From Anaerolineae bacterium (GTDB taxonomy: Bacteria; Chloroflexota; Anaerolineae; Aggregatilineales; Phototrophicaceae), in the NCBI GenBank assembly GCA_013360465.1, contig JABWBO010000043.1, positions 1 through 55,736 on the forward strand: a stretch of 55,736 bases of DNA, given 5' to 3'. Shown piece after piece: positions 7,977 to 17,079 of this stretch (its first letter is position 1; each line of letters opens with the position of its first letter). Under the pieces are notes generated by a model that saw nothing but the letters and a program-made list of their open reading frames with translations, was not told the DNA's origin and did not search any database. Position numbers and translations under genes: made by a program.

Positions 7977-9500
7977 TCATCCGGTGCTGGTCGAGGCAGT
8001 GACCGCCTGAGGGCGATCCGCTGCCAGCGATTCACGGCGGAAGGCGTCGATCTGATCGCGTCCGCGCGGCGTCAGCGCGACCAGTCCGCCGCGCAGCTCC
8101 ACCCAGCCGCGCCCGCGCACCCGCCGCTGGACGCGCGCCGCTCGCTCCGGCGTCCAGCGCAGGTGATGGTGCAGGTTTTCCGTTGAAAGCTCGTCCGCCG
8201 CTGCATCCGTGCCTTCATGGTTGCGCACGTGTCCCAGGAAGACCATATCGCTGAAGCGCCGACGCTGTGCCCAGCGGCGCATCATCCCCGCCAGCAGACC
8301 GTAGCGTGGCGACAGCACCCACGTCGCCGCGAAAAAGGCGAACATCATCAGCACCATCGATGCCGAGATCGACGAGTTCCAGGTGGTCGGCAGCGCCGTG
8401 CCGGTCAGATCGTTCAGCGCCGCGAAGACTCCGCCGACCTCGACCACCCCGAAGAGACGCCCGCGCGCCAGGTCGTAGCCGAAGAACGCCCCCGCTGCGC
8501 CGATGACCGGGCTGATCAGCAGCATGAGCGACAGGCGGTCGGTCAGCAGATAAGCGGCTGCCGGCGGGATGATGAAGAAGGCGATCACCAGGATCGAGCC
8601 GACGGCGTTGAACGCCCCGACCGCCACCAGGCTGACCATGATCATCAGCGCATAGTGCAGCGCGCCGGGACGAAAACCGAGCGCCCGCGCCAGCGCGGCG
8701 TCGAAGGTCGAAAGCTTCAGTTCTTTGTAGAAGACCAGCACGAAGGCGGCGGTGAGCAGCGTCAGTCCGCCCATGACGCCCAGGGAACTGGGGAAGAAGA
8801 CCAACGTCGGCTGGCGTTCCAGCAACCCCGCCTGCCAGGCTTCCGCCGGCGCATACTCGCCGCAGTTGGCGCAGTCCTCGGCAAATTCGGCGCGTGAGTC
8901 GCGCGGGTTGATACCCAACTGCGCGCAGTTGACGCACTGACGGGCGATTTCGGCGCGCGGATCATCCGGCGTGATCGTCACCGTCTCACAGCCCTCCAGG
9001 CAGATGGCGTCGGCATCCGCCCAGGCGACGCCGATCTCGCCGACCATCACGGCGTCGGTATCCAGATGGATGTCATCGACGAAGCGCGAGACCAGGATCA
9101 CGGCGATGGCGAAGAGCAGCGGGAACGCCAGACCCAGCGCGGCATCCTGCTTGACCAGCCCGGAGCGATAGATCATCTCGGTCAGCACGACCGTCGCCAC
9201 GCCCGCCGCTGCCGCGCCCAGGATCAGCAGCGGCGAGGCGAGATCTGCCGGCGCGCCCAGGACGCCGGTCATGAGCATGAAGGTGACGACGATGCCCAGC
9301 AGGACGGTGTGGCTGATGGCGTCGCTGGTCAGCGACATGCCGCGCAGCAGCAGGAAGGAGCCGAGCAGCGCGCCGCATACGGCGATCATGCCGCCGAGCA
9401 GGACGGCGACCGTCTGAGGGTCGCGCAGAAGCGTGTTGAGTGTCTCGGTGGGCATGAAGCGCGTCAGGGCTTCGACGATCCATTGTTCGAGGGCGATCAT
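7977..9500 (-). CDS. metal ABC transporter permease with Cys-rich insert and C-terminal winged helix
   Basis: 507 residues from the ATG at 9500, whose first bases overlap the stop of the upstream permease (ATGA). Residues of about 30-410 form the multi-helix membrane domain of the ABC-3 (ZnuB/MntB/TroC) family, with the usual SDAISHTVLLGI segment and HLDTDAVMVGEI at about 145-156. Two features are unusual. Residues 160-230 are an insert with three Cys pairs (C167/C171, C189/C192, C210/C213), the last two inside a 21-residue internal duplication. Residues of about 418-490 look like a DtxR-type winged helix (LSTENLHHHLRW then RGWVELRGGLVALTPRGRD). Family members without these parts are about 280 residues long. 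Likely role: Mn/Zn/Fe import; the metal is not fixed by sequence. Confidence 0.85.
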   Translation of the reverse strand: MIALEQWIVEALTRFMPTETLNTLLRDPQTVAVLLGGMIAVCGALLGSFLLLRGMSLTSDAISHTVLLGIVVTFMLMTGVLGAPADLASPLLILGAAAAGVATVVLTEMIYRSGLVKQDAALGLAFPLLFAIAVILVSRFVDDIHLDTDAVMVGEIGVAWADADAICLEGCETVTITPDDPRAEIARQCVNCAQLGINPRDSRAEFAEDCANCGEYAPAEAWQAGLLERQPTLVFFPSSLGVMGGLTLLTAAFVLVFYKELKLSTFDAALARALGFRPGALHYALMIMVSLVAVGAFNAVGSILVIAFFIIPPAAAYLLTDRLSLMLLISPVIGAAGAFFGYDLARGRLFGVVEVGGVFAALNDLTGTALPTTWNSSISASMVLMMFAFFAATWVLSPRYGLLAGMMRRWAQRRRFSDMVFLGHVRNHEGTDAAADELSTENLHHHLRWTPERAARVQRRVRGRGWVELRGGLVALTPRGRDQIDAFRRESLAADRPQAVTASTSTG

Positions 9501-10525
9501 GCGCCTGAAATCCTTTCCGACCGGCGTGCCTGCGACAATTGTTCGCGGTCGCGGCGGGCTTTCAGACGCGCCCAGACCAGACCACGACCCGGCGCAAAGC
9601 CGATAGACAGGGCGACGAGCAGCGCCGCCACGACGATGATCATCGGTCCGGTGGGAATGTCGCTCTCCACGCCGCTGATGACCGCGCCGACGCCGCCGGA
9701 GAACGCCCCGAAGACCGCGGCGAGGACGAGCATCTGATCCAGTCGGTGTGTCCACTGGCGGGCGGCGATGCCGGGCGCGATGAGCAAGCCAACCATCAGG
9801 ATCACCCCGGCGACCTGCAAGCCGAGTACAATCGCCGCGACGATCAGGGTTGAGAGCAGGGCGGAGAGGAATCGTACCCGAAACCCGTTCGCCTGCGCGA
9901 AGCCGGGGTCAAAGGTGATCAGCTTGAATTCCTTCCAGAAGAGCAGCACGACGACCAGCGCGACGACGCCGAAGCCGGCGATGCGCCGCACGTCGTCCTC
10001 GACCATCGCCGCCGCCTGCCCGAAGATGAAGTGATCGAGACCCGCCTGACTGGCGTCGGGGATCGACTGGATGTAAGCGAGCAGGGCGACCCCGGCGGCG
10101 AACCACGCCGTCAGCACGATCCCCAGCGCGGTGTCCTGCTTGATCCGTGTGGTGCGGGTGAGCGCGCCGACGAACTGCACGCCCAACCAGCTGGCAACCC
10201 CCGCGCCGATCAGCAGCGCGCCCATGTCGCGCCCGGCGATCAGAAAAGCGACGCCGACGCCGGGGAGCGCGGCGTGCGAGAGGGCATCGCCGACCAGGCT
10301 TTCGCGGCGCAGCACGGCGAAGCTGCCCAGCACGCCGCTGACCACGCCGAGCAGCGCGCCGCCGAGCGCCACCGTCCGCAGCGTGTAATCGTAAGTGACG
10401 CCCCAGGCGCTCTGGCTGGCGGGGACGAACAGCGCCCCCGCCAGCGCCAGCGCGGCGATCAACAGCCACACCCGGCGATCCTGTGCCGCCGATGAAGGAG
10501 CAGACGATTTGACGAGGGAGATCAT
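9497..10525 (-). CDS. metal ABC transporter permease (ZnuB/MntB family)
   Basis: 342 residues with about eight to nine predicted membrane helices. It carries the family landmark GDALSHAALPGVGVAFLIAG near residue 80 and a conserved EFKLITFDPGFAQANGF region in the second half. It is the ordinary-length partner of the longer permease at 7977-9500; the two probably form a heterodimeric channel. The gene lies 15 bases after the ATPase gene and overlaps the next permease by 4 bases, so it is part of one operon running from the binding protein at 12358. The C-terminal tail is basic and cytoplasmic. The substrate is a divalent transition metal, most likely Mn or Zn. Confidence 0.9.
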   Translation of the reverse strand: MISLVKSSAPSSAAQDRRVWLLIAALALAGALFVPASQSAWGVTYDYTLRTVALGGALLGVVSGVLGSFAVLRRESLVGDALSHAALPGVGVAFLIAGRDMGALLIGAGVASWLGVQFVGALTRTTRIKQDTALGIVLTAWFAAGVALLAYIQSIPDASQAGLDHFIFGQAAAMVEDDVRRIAGFGVVALVVVLLFWKEFKLITFDPGFAQANGFRVRFLSALLSTLIVAAIVLGLQVAGVILMVGLLIAPGIAARQWTHRLDQMLVLAAVFGAFSGGVGAVISGVESDIPTGPMIIVVAALLVALSIGFAPGRGLVWARLKARRDREQLSQARRSERISGA

Positions 10526-10540
10526 AGCATTGTGTCCTAA

Positions 10541-11314
10541 CTAACTGCCCACCGCCGCCAGCCCGTGCGCCTTTTCGACGGCGCTGATTCGCCCGCCGTA
10601 AGTTTGGCGCAGCAGGTCCGGGGTGAAGACCTCGCGGGTCGGTCCGCTGGCGATGACTTCGACGTTGAGCAGCGTCACCCAGTCGAAGTAGTCGTGGACC
10701 GTGCCCAGATCGTGATGCACGACGATGACCGTCTTGCCCTGCGCTCGCAGCTCGCGCAGGATGCTGACGATGGCGCGCTCGGTGACGGCATCGACCGCCG
10801 CGAAAGGTTCATCCATGAAGTAGATGCGAGCGTCCTGCACCAGGGCGCGGGCGAGGAAGGTGCGCTGCTGCTGTCCGCCGGAAAGCTGGCTGATCTGCCG
10901 GGCGGCGAAATCGCTCAGCCCGACCTGTTCCAGGGCGTGCAGCGCCCGCGCGCGTTCGAGCCTGCCGGGGCGGCGGAACCAGCCGAGCTTGCCGTACAAG
11001 CCCATCGTCACCACGTCCAGCACCGATGTGGGAAAATCCCAATCGACGCTGCCGCGCTGCGGCACATAGCCGACCAGATCGCGCGCTCCCTCGTAGGTCT
11101 TGCCGTAGAAGCGGATCTCGCCCGCCGCGCGGGGGATGAGGTTGAGCGCCGCCTTGATCAGCGTACTCTTGCCCGCGCCGTTGGGTCCGACGATGCCCAG
11201 GAGTACGCCTTCCGGCACGTTCAGATCGACATCCCACAGCGCCGGCTTATCCTGGTAGGCGACGGTGAGATCGCTGATGGCGAGGGCGGGGGTGTTTGGC
11301 GTGTGATGGGTCAT
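10541..11314 (-). CDS. metal ABC transporter ATP-binding protein
   Basis: 257 residues. The Walker A motif is [17 protein letters not shown] (about 42-58), the signature is [17 protein letters not shown] (about 142-158), and Walker B with catalytic Glu is [12 protein letters not shown], followed by a switch His in VIVVHHDL. The arrangement matches ZnuC/MntB/TroB-type ATPases. It powers the two permeases encoded directly downstream, with the binding protein encoded 9 bases upstream. Cytoplasmic, membrane-associated. Confidence 0.94.
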   Translation of the reverse strand: MTHHTPNTPALAISDLTVAYQDKPALWDVDLNVPEGVLLGIVGPNGAGKSTLIKAALNLIPRAAGEIRFYGKTYEGARDLVGYVPQRGSVDWDFPTSVLDVVTMGLYGKLGWFRRPGRLERARALHALEQVGLSDFAARQISQLSGGQQQRTFLARALVQDARIYFMDEPFAAVDAVTERAIVSILRELRAQGKTVIVVHHDLGTVHDYFDWVTLLNVEVIASGPTREVFTPDLLRQTYGGRISAVEKAHGLAAVGS

Positions 11315-11323
11315 GGTCTCATC

Positions 11324-12358
11324 TCACTGGCAGTCTGGAGCGAGCAGGTCGGCGGGCGGTTCCGGCTGGACGGCGCTGTCCCATTCGGGAATCGTCACGG
11401 CGACGCCGGCGCACTGGAAGGATTGCAGGATGGTGTAGATGTTGCTGGCGATCATGCCGGTGTACGTCCCGCCGAACGTGCCGGGGATGTCCATCGCGTC
11501 GGAATAGAGCGAACGCACCCCCAGCCGGACAGCGCCGCCGGCAGCGCGGACGCCCTCCTGCACGGCGTTGATGGTGGCGGGCGAGACGCTGCTTTCCACG
11601 AACAGGACCGGGATGCCCCCTTCGATGACCGTATCGATGACCGCCTGCACGTCGCCTACGCCGGCTTCATCCGCCGTGCTGATGCCCTGAATCGAGGTCA
11701 TCTGCCAGCCGAACGCCCCGCCGAAATACTGGAAGGCGTCGTGAGAAGTGACGAGATGCCGCTGCGCTTCCGGCACGCTGCTCATGCCTGCTTCACCCCA
11801 GGCGAAGAGCGCCTGAAGCTGCGCAGTGTATGCCTGGGCGTTGGCGCGGAAGGTTTCGGCATGTGCCGGGTCGAGCCGCGCCAGCGCCTCCGCCAGTTCC
11901 AGCGCCGACATCTCCCAGTTGCGCGGGTCGAACCAGAAGTGCGGGTCATCGACGTTGGTCAGTTCTGCCGAAAGGGTGAAGCCGCCGATGACGAAACCGG
12001 CGTCCTTGACCGGCTTGGAGAGCGGCAGGATGATCACGCCGCGCTGCCCCAACGCTTCGAAAACGGTGTCAAACTGTCCTTCAAGATGCAGCCCGCTGTA
12101 GATGACGGCATCCGCAGCGCTCATGGCGGCGATGTCGGCTTCGGTCGGTTTGTAGAGGTGGGGGTCAACGCCTGCGCCCATCAAGCCGGTGATCTGAATG
12201 TCCTCGACCCCTTGAGTCAGGAGGGTGGCGAGGTCGGCTGCCTGGGTGGTGGTCGCTACCACATTGATCGGCGCATCCTGCGCCAGCGCTGCCGGGGAAG
12301 CGGTCAGCGCCAGCCACAGCAGGGCTGTCGTCAGCACAAGGCGCAGAAGTTTCTTCAT
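11324..12358 (-). CDS. metal ABC transporter substrate-binding protein (TroA/ZnuA family)
   Basis: About 344 residues from the ATG at 12358 (MKKLLRL), preceded by AAGGG at a good distance; an in-frame start at 12382 lies farther upstream. A Sec signal peptide ends near ALAQDAP. Metal ligands expected for the cluster A-I binding proteins are visible: His in GVDPHLYKPT, His in DDPHFWFD, and Glu in VLFVESSVSP, plus the conserved HDAFQYFG segment. There is no long His-rich loop, which fits Mn (or Fe) binders slightly better than ZnuA. It is the first gene of the four-gene uptake operon and captures metal outside the membrane. Confidence 0.92.
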   Translation of the reverse strand: MKKLLRLVLTTALLWLALTASPAALAQDAPINVVATTTQAADLATLLTQGVEDIQITGLMGAGVDPHLYKPTEADIAAMSAADAVIYSGLHLEGQFDTVFEALGQRGVIILPLSKPVKDAGFVIGGFTLSAELTNVDDPHFWFDPRNWEMSALELAEALARLDPAHAETFRANAQAYTAQLQALFAWGEAGMSSVPEAQRHLVTSHDAFQYFGGAFGWQMTSIQGISTADEAGVGDVQAVIDTVIEGGIPVLFVESSVSPATINAVQEGVRAAGGAVRLGVRSLYSDAMDIPGTFGGTYTGMIASNIYTILQSFQCAGVAVTIPEWDSAVQPEPPADLLAPDCQ

Positions 12359-12414
12359 GGAAAACCCTTGTCGCTGAAGCACATAAGTTTCAGGTGCTTG
12401 CGGTCGAAATACGA

Positions 12415-12447
12415 ATTTAGTCTAGTCTAAATAACCTGATTTAGCAA
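12415..12447 (-). promoter_or_regulatory. promoter with DtxR/MntR-like operator before the metal uptake operon
   Basis: On the minus strand a -35 TTGCTA (12447-12442) and -10 TAGACT (12424-12419) are spaced by 17 bases. The -10 lies inside the palindrome ATTTAGACTAGACTAAAT (12432-12415), whose 6-base arms are perfect. Its TTAG...CTAA layout recalls IdeR/DtxR-family operators. A metal-loaded repressor here would block transcription. No separate repressor gene is in the window. Confidence 0.6.
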
Positions 12448-12562
12448 GAGGCAAAATCGCACGTCATCGTCCAGCGCAAATCGTTATGAACTCCTAATTT
12501 TTAGGGGGATGTTTGCCGCTACATAGTCTACAATGGGCGCGTGAAACACAAGGAGTTTTGAG

Positions 12563-15514
12563 ATGGCGATCCTCAACCCGCCGCCTGTGACTCAGTCGCA
12601 GGCGCTGCCTTTTCGTGGATTGACGCCGGAGCAGGTGGAGAGGAACCGCGACTCGCACGGTACGAACGTCCTCACGCCGCCCAAGCGTGATCCCTGGTGG
12701 AAGCTGTATCTGGAAAAGTACGAAGACCCGGTCATCCGCATCCTGATGATCGCCGCGGCGATCACCATCCTGGTGGGTGTCGTGGATGGTCACTACGCCG
12801 AAGGCGTCGGCATCGTCATCGCTATTCTGCTGGCGACGACGCTGGGTTTCCTGAACGAATTTCGCGCCCGCCGTGAATTCGACGTGCTGAACCGGGTGAG
12901 CGATGATACGCCGACCAAGGTCATTCGCGACGGGGCATACCGGGTTATTCCCCGGCGCGATCTGGTCTACGGCGACATCCTGCTGCTGGAAGCCGGCGAC
13001 GAAGTGCCGGCGGATGGGCGCGTCCGCGAGGCGGTCTCCCTGGAAGTCAACGAATCCGTGCTGACCGGCGAATCAGTGCCGGTGCGCAAACAGGCAGCAG
13101 CGCGCCCGCTGGATAACAATGATGAAGAGGCGATGTTCAGCGAGGAGCGGGTGTTTCGCAGCACACTGGTGGTCGATGGGCGCGGCACGGTGGAGGTCGC
13201 CGCCGTCGGCGATCACACCAAGATCGGCGAGATCGCCCGCGACGCCATCGCCGACACCGGCGAAGTGACGCCGCTGAACGCACAGCTGGAACGTCTGAGC
13301 AAGCTGATCGGCGTGGTGGGCTTCACGATGGCGCTGCTGACCTATGCGGCGCTGGTGGTGCGCGGCGCAGCAGTCGGCGACATCGTTTTGAGCGCCGAAA
13401 ACTGGACGTTCGTGCTGGTGGCGAGCGCCGCCGTGCTGGTCGCCATGAGCCGGGTGTGGATTCCCATCCTGGAAGACGCTTACGAACTCGCCGGGCGCGC
13501 GCTGAAGCTGCCGGCGCGGCTGCGCGATACCAGCGGAGTCGGTTGGCTGCTTTCGTTCATCGTCGGCGCGTTGATCTTCATCGTTGGCTCGGTCGCGCTG
13601 GTGCTGCTGGGCGTGCTGCCCAGCGATGTGTCGAACTGGCTGCCCAACGGCGTGGGCACGGCGCTGCTGCGCTATTTCATGGTGGCGGTGACGATCATCG
13701 TGGTGGCGGTCCCTGAAGGGCTGCCGATGAGCGTGACGCTGAGCCTGGCGTACAGTATGCGCCGCATGACCGCCGCCAACAACCTGGTCCGCCAGATGCA
13801 CGCCACCGAGACGGTCGGCGCGGCGACGGTCATCTGTTCCGACAAGACGGGCACGCTGACGCTCAACCAGATGCAGGTGTTCGATACCCGCTTCCCGTTC
13901 GTCGATGGCGAAACGTCGCCCAGGGCGCTGGCGCTCCTCTACGAGGGGATTGCCGCCAACACGACGGCAAACCTCAGCCGGGTGGCGGGCAAAGCGACCG
14001 AGATGATCGGCGACAGCACTGAAGGCGCGCTGCTGCTGTGGATGGAAGGGCGTGGCGAGGACTACATCCTGCACCGTGCCGGCTTCACGGTGGATGTGCA
14101 GCTCACCTTTTCGGCAGAACGCAAATATATGGGCACGATGGGGCTGTCCTACGCCGTCGGCTGGACGCTGCTGCACGTCAAAGGCGCGCCAGAGATCGTG
14201 CTGGAACAGTGCAGCAGCATCGCTCTCAACGCCGAGGACAGCGCCCCGCTGACCCCGGCGCAGCGCGACGGCATCCTCGATGAACTGGTGGACTTCCAGC
14301 GCCGGGGGATGCGCACGCTCGCCTTCGCCTACAAGCCGATTCAACCGGGCAGCGGGCTGGACATCGAAACCCTGGCGGAGGAGATGATCTGGCTGGGCTT
14401 CGTCGCCATCGCCGACCCGATTCGCCAGGAAGTGCCGGGGGCGGTCGCCGCCTGCCGCGACGCCGGCATCGATGTGAAGATCATCACCGGCGACACCGCC
14501 GAGACGGCGCGGGAGATCGCCCGGCAGATCGGGCTGTGGGACGACGCCCGCGACGGAAACACGCCCTACGCCCTGATGAGCGGTGTAGACATTGCCATGC
14601 TGGAAGGCGCGGAGCTGCTGAAGGCAGCGAAAGCGCTGAAGGTGCTGTACCGCGCCCGCCCGAAGGACAAGCTGCTGGTGGTGACCACCCTGCGCGACAG
14701 CGGTGAGGTGGTGGCGGTGACCGGCGACGGGACCAACGACGCCCCGGCGCTGAACTTCGCCAATGTTGGCTTGGCGATGGGGTCCGGCACGGACATCGCC
14801 AAGGAGGCGAGCGACATCGTGCTGCTGGATGACTCCTTCGGCAGCATCGTTAGCGCGGTGATGTGGGGGCGGTCGCTGTATCGTAACATTCAGCGCTTCA
14901 TCCTCTTCCAGCTGACCATCAACGTCGCCGCTCTGGGCATCGCCCTGCTCGGTCCCTTCATCGGCGTGGAATTCCCGCTGACGGTGATACAGATGTTGTG
15001 GGTGAACCTGATCATGGATACGTTCGCCTCGCTGGCGCTGGCGACGGAACCGGCGCGCCGCGATGTGCTGTACGATAAGCCGCGCCGTTCGACCGACTTC
15101 ATCATCACGCCGGAAATCGGGCTGCGCATCCTGCTGATGGGGGGGGCGTTCATCGTCATGCTGGTTGGCGCACTGCTGTTGATGCAGACCGACGGCGCGG
15201 TGACGACGCACGAGCTGTCGCTGTTCTACGCCGGGTTCATCCTATTGCAGTTCTGGAACCTGTTCAACGCCCGCATCCTCTTCCGCAGCGTCTCGCTGCT
15301 GGACGGGATCAAGGAGAATCAGGCGTTCATCGCCATCGCCGCCGCCATCCTGGTCGGCACGATCCTGATCGTCACCTTCGGGGGCGACATCTTCCGCACC
15401 GAGCCGCTGAGCGTGGTGGAATGGGCGGCGCTGCTGGTGCTGACCGCGCCGGTGCTGCTGTTCGGGATGTTGATGCGCCACCGCAGTGTCCCGTCCGTTA
15501 GGGTTTCGCAGTAG
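12563..15514 (+). CDS. P-type ATPase, PMCA-type calcium (cation) pump
   Basis: 983 residues, about ten membrane helices. Features in order: actuator domain with LTGES, membrane helix 4 with PEGLPMSVTLSLAY, phosphorylation site SDKTGTLTLNQ with Asp427, nucleotide-binding domain, hinge TGDGTNDAPALN, and helix 6 NLIMDTFASLALATEP. The PEGL and NLIMDT..LALATEP motifs are those of P2B (plasma-membrane calcium pump) enzymes. Role: ATP-driven export of Ca2+, possibly also Mn2+, from the cytoplasm. RBS AAGGAG is about 8 bases before the ATG. It is divergent from the metal uptake operon, so the two share a 200-base control region; joint metal control is possible but not shown. Confidence 0.93.
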   Translation: MAILNPPPVTQSQALPFRGLTPEQVERNRDSHGTNVLTPPKRDPWWKLYLEKYEDPVIRILMIAAAITILVGVVDGHYAEGVGIVIAILLATTLGFLNEFRARREFDVLNRVSDDTPTKVIRDGAYRVIPRRDLVYGDILLLEAGDEVPADGRVREAVSLEVNESVLTGESVPVRKQAAARPLDNNDEEAMFSEERVFRSTLVVDGRGTVEVAAVGDHTKIGEIARDAIADTGEVTPLNAQLERLSKLIGVVGFTMALLTYAALVVRGAAVGDIVLSAENWTFVLVASAAVLVAMSRVWIPILEDAYELAGRALKLPARLRDTSGVGWLLSFIVGALIFIVGSVALVLLGVLPSDVSNWLPNGVGTALLRYFMVAVTIIVVAVPEGLPMSVTLSLAYSMRRMTAANNLVRQMHATETVGAATVICSDKTGTLTLNQMQVFDTRFPFVDGETSPRALALLYEGIAANTTANLSRVAGKATEMIGDSTEGALLLWMEGRGEDYILHRAGFTVDVQLTFSAERKYMGTMGLSYAVGWTLLHVKGAPEIVLEQCSSIALNAEDSAPLTPAQRDGILDELVDFQRRGMRTLAFAYKPIQPGSGLDIETLAEEMIWLGFVAIADPIRQEVPGAVAACRDAGIDVKIITGDTAETAREIARQIGLWDDARDGNTPYALMSGVDIAMLEGAELLKAAKALKVLYRARPKDKLLVVTTLRDSGEVVAVTGDGTNDAPALNFANVGLAMGSGTDIAKEASDIVLLDDSFGSIVSAVMWGRSLYRNIQRFILFQLTINVAALGIALLGPFIGVEFPLTVIQMLWVNLIMDTFASLALATEPARRDVLYDKPRRSTDFIITPEIGLRILLMGGAFIVMLVGALLLMQTDGAVTTHELSLFYAGFILLQFWNLFNARILFRSVSLLDGIKENQAFIAIAAAILVGTILIVTFGGDIFRTEPLSVVEWAALLVLTAPVLLFGMLMRHRSVPSVRVSQ

Positions 15515-15526
15515 ACTTCAGATCAC

Positions 15527-15558
15527 GATGACGCCCGCGCCCATGCGCGGGCGTCATC
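15527..15558 (+). terminator. hairpin after the P-type ATPase gene
   Basis: A perfect 14-bp stem (GATGACGCCCGCGC / GCGCGGGCGTCATC) with a CCAT loop, 12 bases after the stop codon. Strong stem but no T tract. Confidence 0.6.
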
Positions 15559-15720
15559 ATGCTCGGGCACAAGCGCTCTCACGACGCTTCCACTCGCATC
15601 GCCGATGGGGTTCTCCAGGACTTAACCATCTCTTCACACGACGCCCTGCTCTGTTGGGGTTCGCTTATCAAGTCGCCGCGTTATCATCTAATCATGGACT
15701 TGCCATGAAAGGGGTGCGCA

Positions 15721-16863
15721 GTGACCTCGTCCGATGTATCGTCCGCCCGCTCGTCGAGGAGTCAGCGAAACGCTACAAGAACTCCCGAACACAGAGACCC
15801 GCGCCCGTCCTCTAGAGGTCGATCCCGTCTCAGTGTCGGTCTCATCGTTTTCTTTGGTTCGCTCCTGGGAACGCTGTTAGGCGTCGCCGCGGACCTGGCT
15901 GACGCTGCTGACACGGTGGATCGCCTGCGTCGACTGACCTACCCGGAACTGTGTATTGCCGGCAGCAATACCATCCTGGGCGACGGGTTGGCACTAGCTC
16001 ACGAATGGTCCGACGCCTTCGAAGCCAGTCACAATGTTCGCGTACGCATCGAAGGCGTGGGATCGGTTCGCGGCGTGGAAAACGCTATCCACGGCGAGTG
16101 CGTGCATGTACTGGCGATGTCCGAACCAATGACCGATACGCAGTACATCGGCTTGACGACCAATGGCGTGACACTCCAGTGCGCGGCGGAGATTGGCTTT
16201 GATGTGATCGCCTTTGTGACGCACAGCACCAATCCACTGGCTGCCCTGAATGCACGCGATCTGCGCGGTATTCTGGTCGGTGCGACGCGCAACTGGGACG
16301 AGGTGGGCGGTGCTGACCTGCCGATCCGCATCTACGCCAGACCGGGCAGCGGCACCACCGATATCGTGCTGCAAAAAGCGGCGCGCTACCGCGATGCCAA
16401 CATCTTCGACGACCAGTATTTCCCGCCGAACTCGGGATACATGTCGTGCGAATCCAACGGCGACTGCCTGAATCAGACGCTCTCCACGCCCGGTTCGCTG
16501 TACTGGGTGAGTACTGCCTGGATGCGCACGCAGCCCGAAGAATACATCCGCGTGCTGCCCATACTCCAGGGCGATGAGCGGGCTATCGATCCGCTGCGTG
16601 AAGATGTCGATCTGAACGAGTATTTTACCCCGATGATCCGCCCACTGTACTTCTACGTGGTGAACACCCAGGGGATGAGTGCGGAGACAGCGGCGCTGGC
16701 GCGTCAGTTTCTAACCTATGTGCGCAGCGTGCAGGGCCAGGAGATTCTGGAGAAATATCACTTCTATACCTTCTTCAACCCGCCGCGCGAACTGACAATC
16801 GAACTGCCGCCGGGCTTCGAGCCGGACGCGTCCGGCTTACGTCCGGTTTGCGTCGGTGCGTGA
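15721..16863 (+). CDS. PstS-like periplasmic-binding-protein-fold protein, membrane-anchored
   Basis: 380 residues from a GTG start preceded by AAAGGGG. A Ser/Arg-rich cytoplasmic tail of about 40 residues is followed by one membrane helix (LSVGLIVFFGSLLGTLLGVA) that may serve as an uncleaved anchor. The rest is a phosphate-binding-protein-like domain: ELCIAGSNTILGDG at its start, a GVGSVRGVENAIHGECVHVLAMSEP segment, NPLAALNARDLRGILVGATRNWDEVGG, and ARPGSGTTDIVLQKA. These correspond to the oxyanion-binding loops of PstS and SphX. There are no pstC, pstA or pstB genes near it, so it may be a sensor, a scavenging protein, or serve a transporter encoded elsewhere. Ligand (phosphate or other oxyanion) is inferred. 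Confidence 0.82.
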   Translation: MTSSDVSSARSSRSQRNATRTPEHRDPRPSSRGRSRLSVGLIVFFGSLLGTLLGVAADLADAADTVDRLRRLTYPELCIAGSNTILGDGLALAHEWSDAFEASHNVRVRIEGVGSVRGVENAIHGECVHVLAMSEPMTDTQYIGLTTNGVTLQCAAEIGFDVIAFVTHSTNPLAALNARDLRGILVGATRNWDEVGGADLPIRIYARPGSGTTDIVLQKAARYRDANIFDDQYFPPNSGYMSCESNGDCLNQTLSTPGSLYWVSTAWMRTQPEEYIRVLPILQGDERAIDPLREDVDLNEYFTPMIRPLYFYVVNTQGMSAETAALARQFLTYVRSVQGQEILEKYHFYTFFNPPRELTIELPPGFEPDASGLRPVCVGA

Positions 16864-16895
16864 GCCTGGACCTTCATCACCTGGGACCGTTGGCT

Positions 16896-16983
16896 AGTGG
16901 TCAGATCACTCTGGCTTTAGGGTGCACTCTACAAGGCAGAATGCGGCATGTTGCCATTGCAGAGGCAATCCGATCTGACCACT
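16896..16983. repeat. perfect 12-bp inverted repeat around 64 bases
   Basis: AGTGGTCAGATC at 16896-16907 and its exact reverse complement GATCTGACCACT at 16972-16983. It could be the termini of a tiny non-autonomous element or a long RNA stem. No target-site duplication was found. Confidence 0.6.
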
Positions 16984-17079
16984 CGCGCAAGATCATCCAA
17001 CGGAGCAGTATCCGCGTTTTTCCTCCTGCTTACACTGAACATGCGCGGCTGTATGCGATGCTGGACAGCAACCCCAACG

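Noticed and set aside
10565-12430. Plus-strand open frame of about 620 codons across the metal transporter genes
   Set aside because: Antisense shadow in GC-rich coding DNA; the minus-strand genes have clear domains and overlaps.
13073-15211. Minus-strand open frame of over 700 codons inside the P-type ATPase gene
   Set aside because: Antisense shadow rich in Arg, His and Gln; no motifs.
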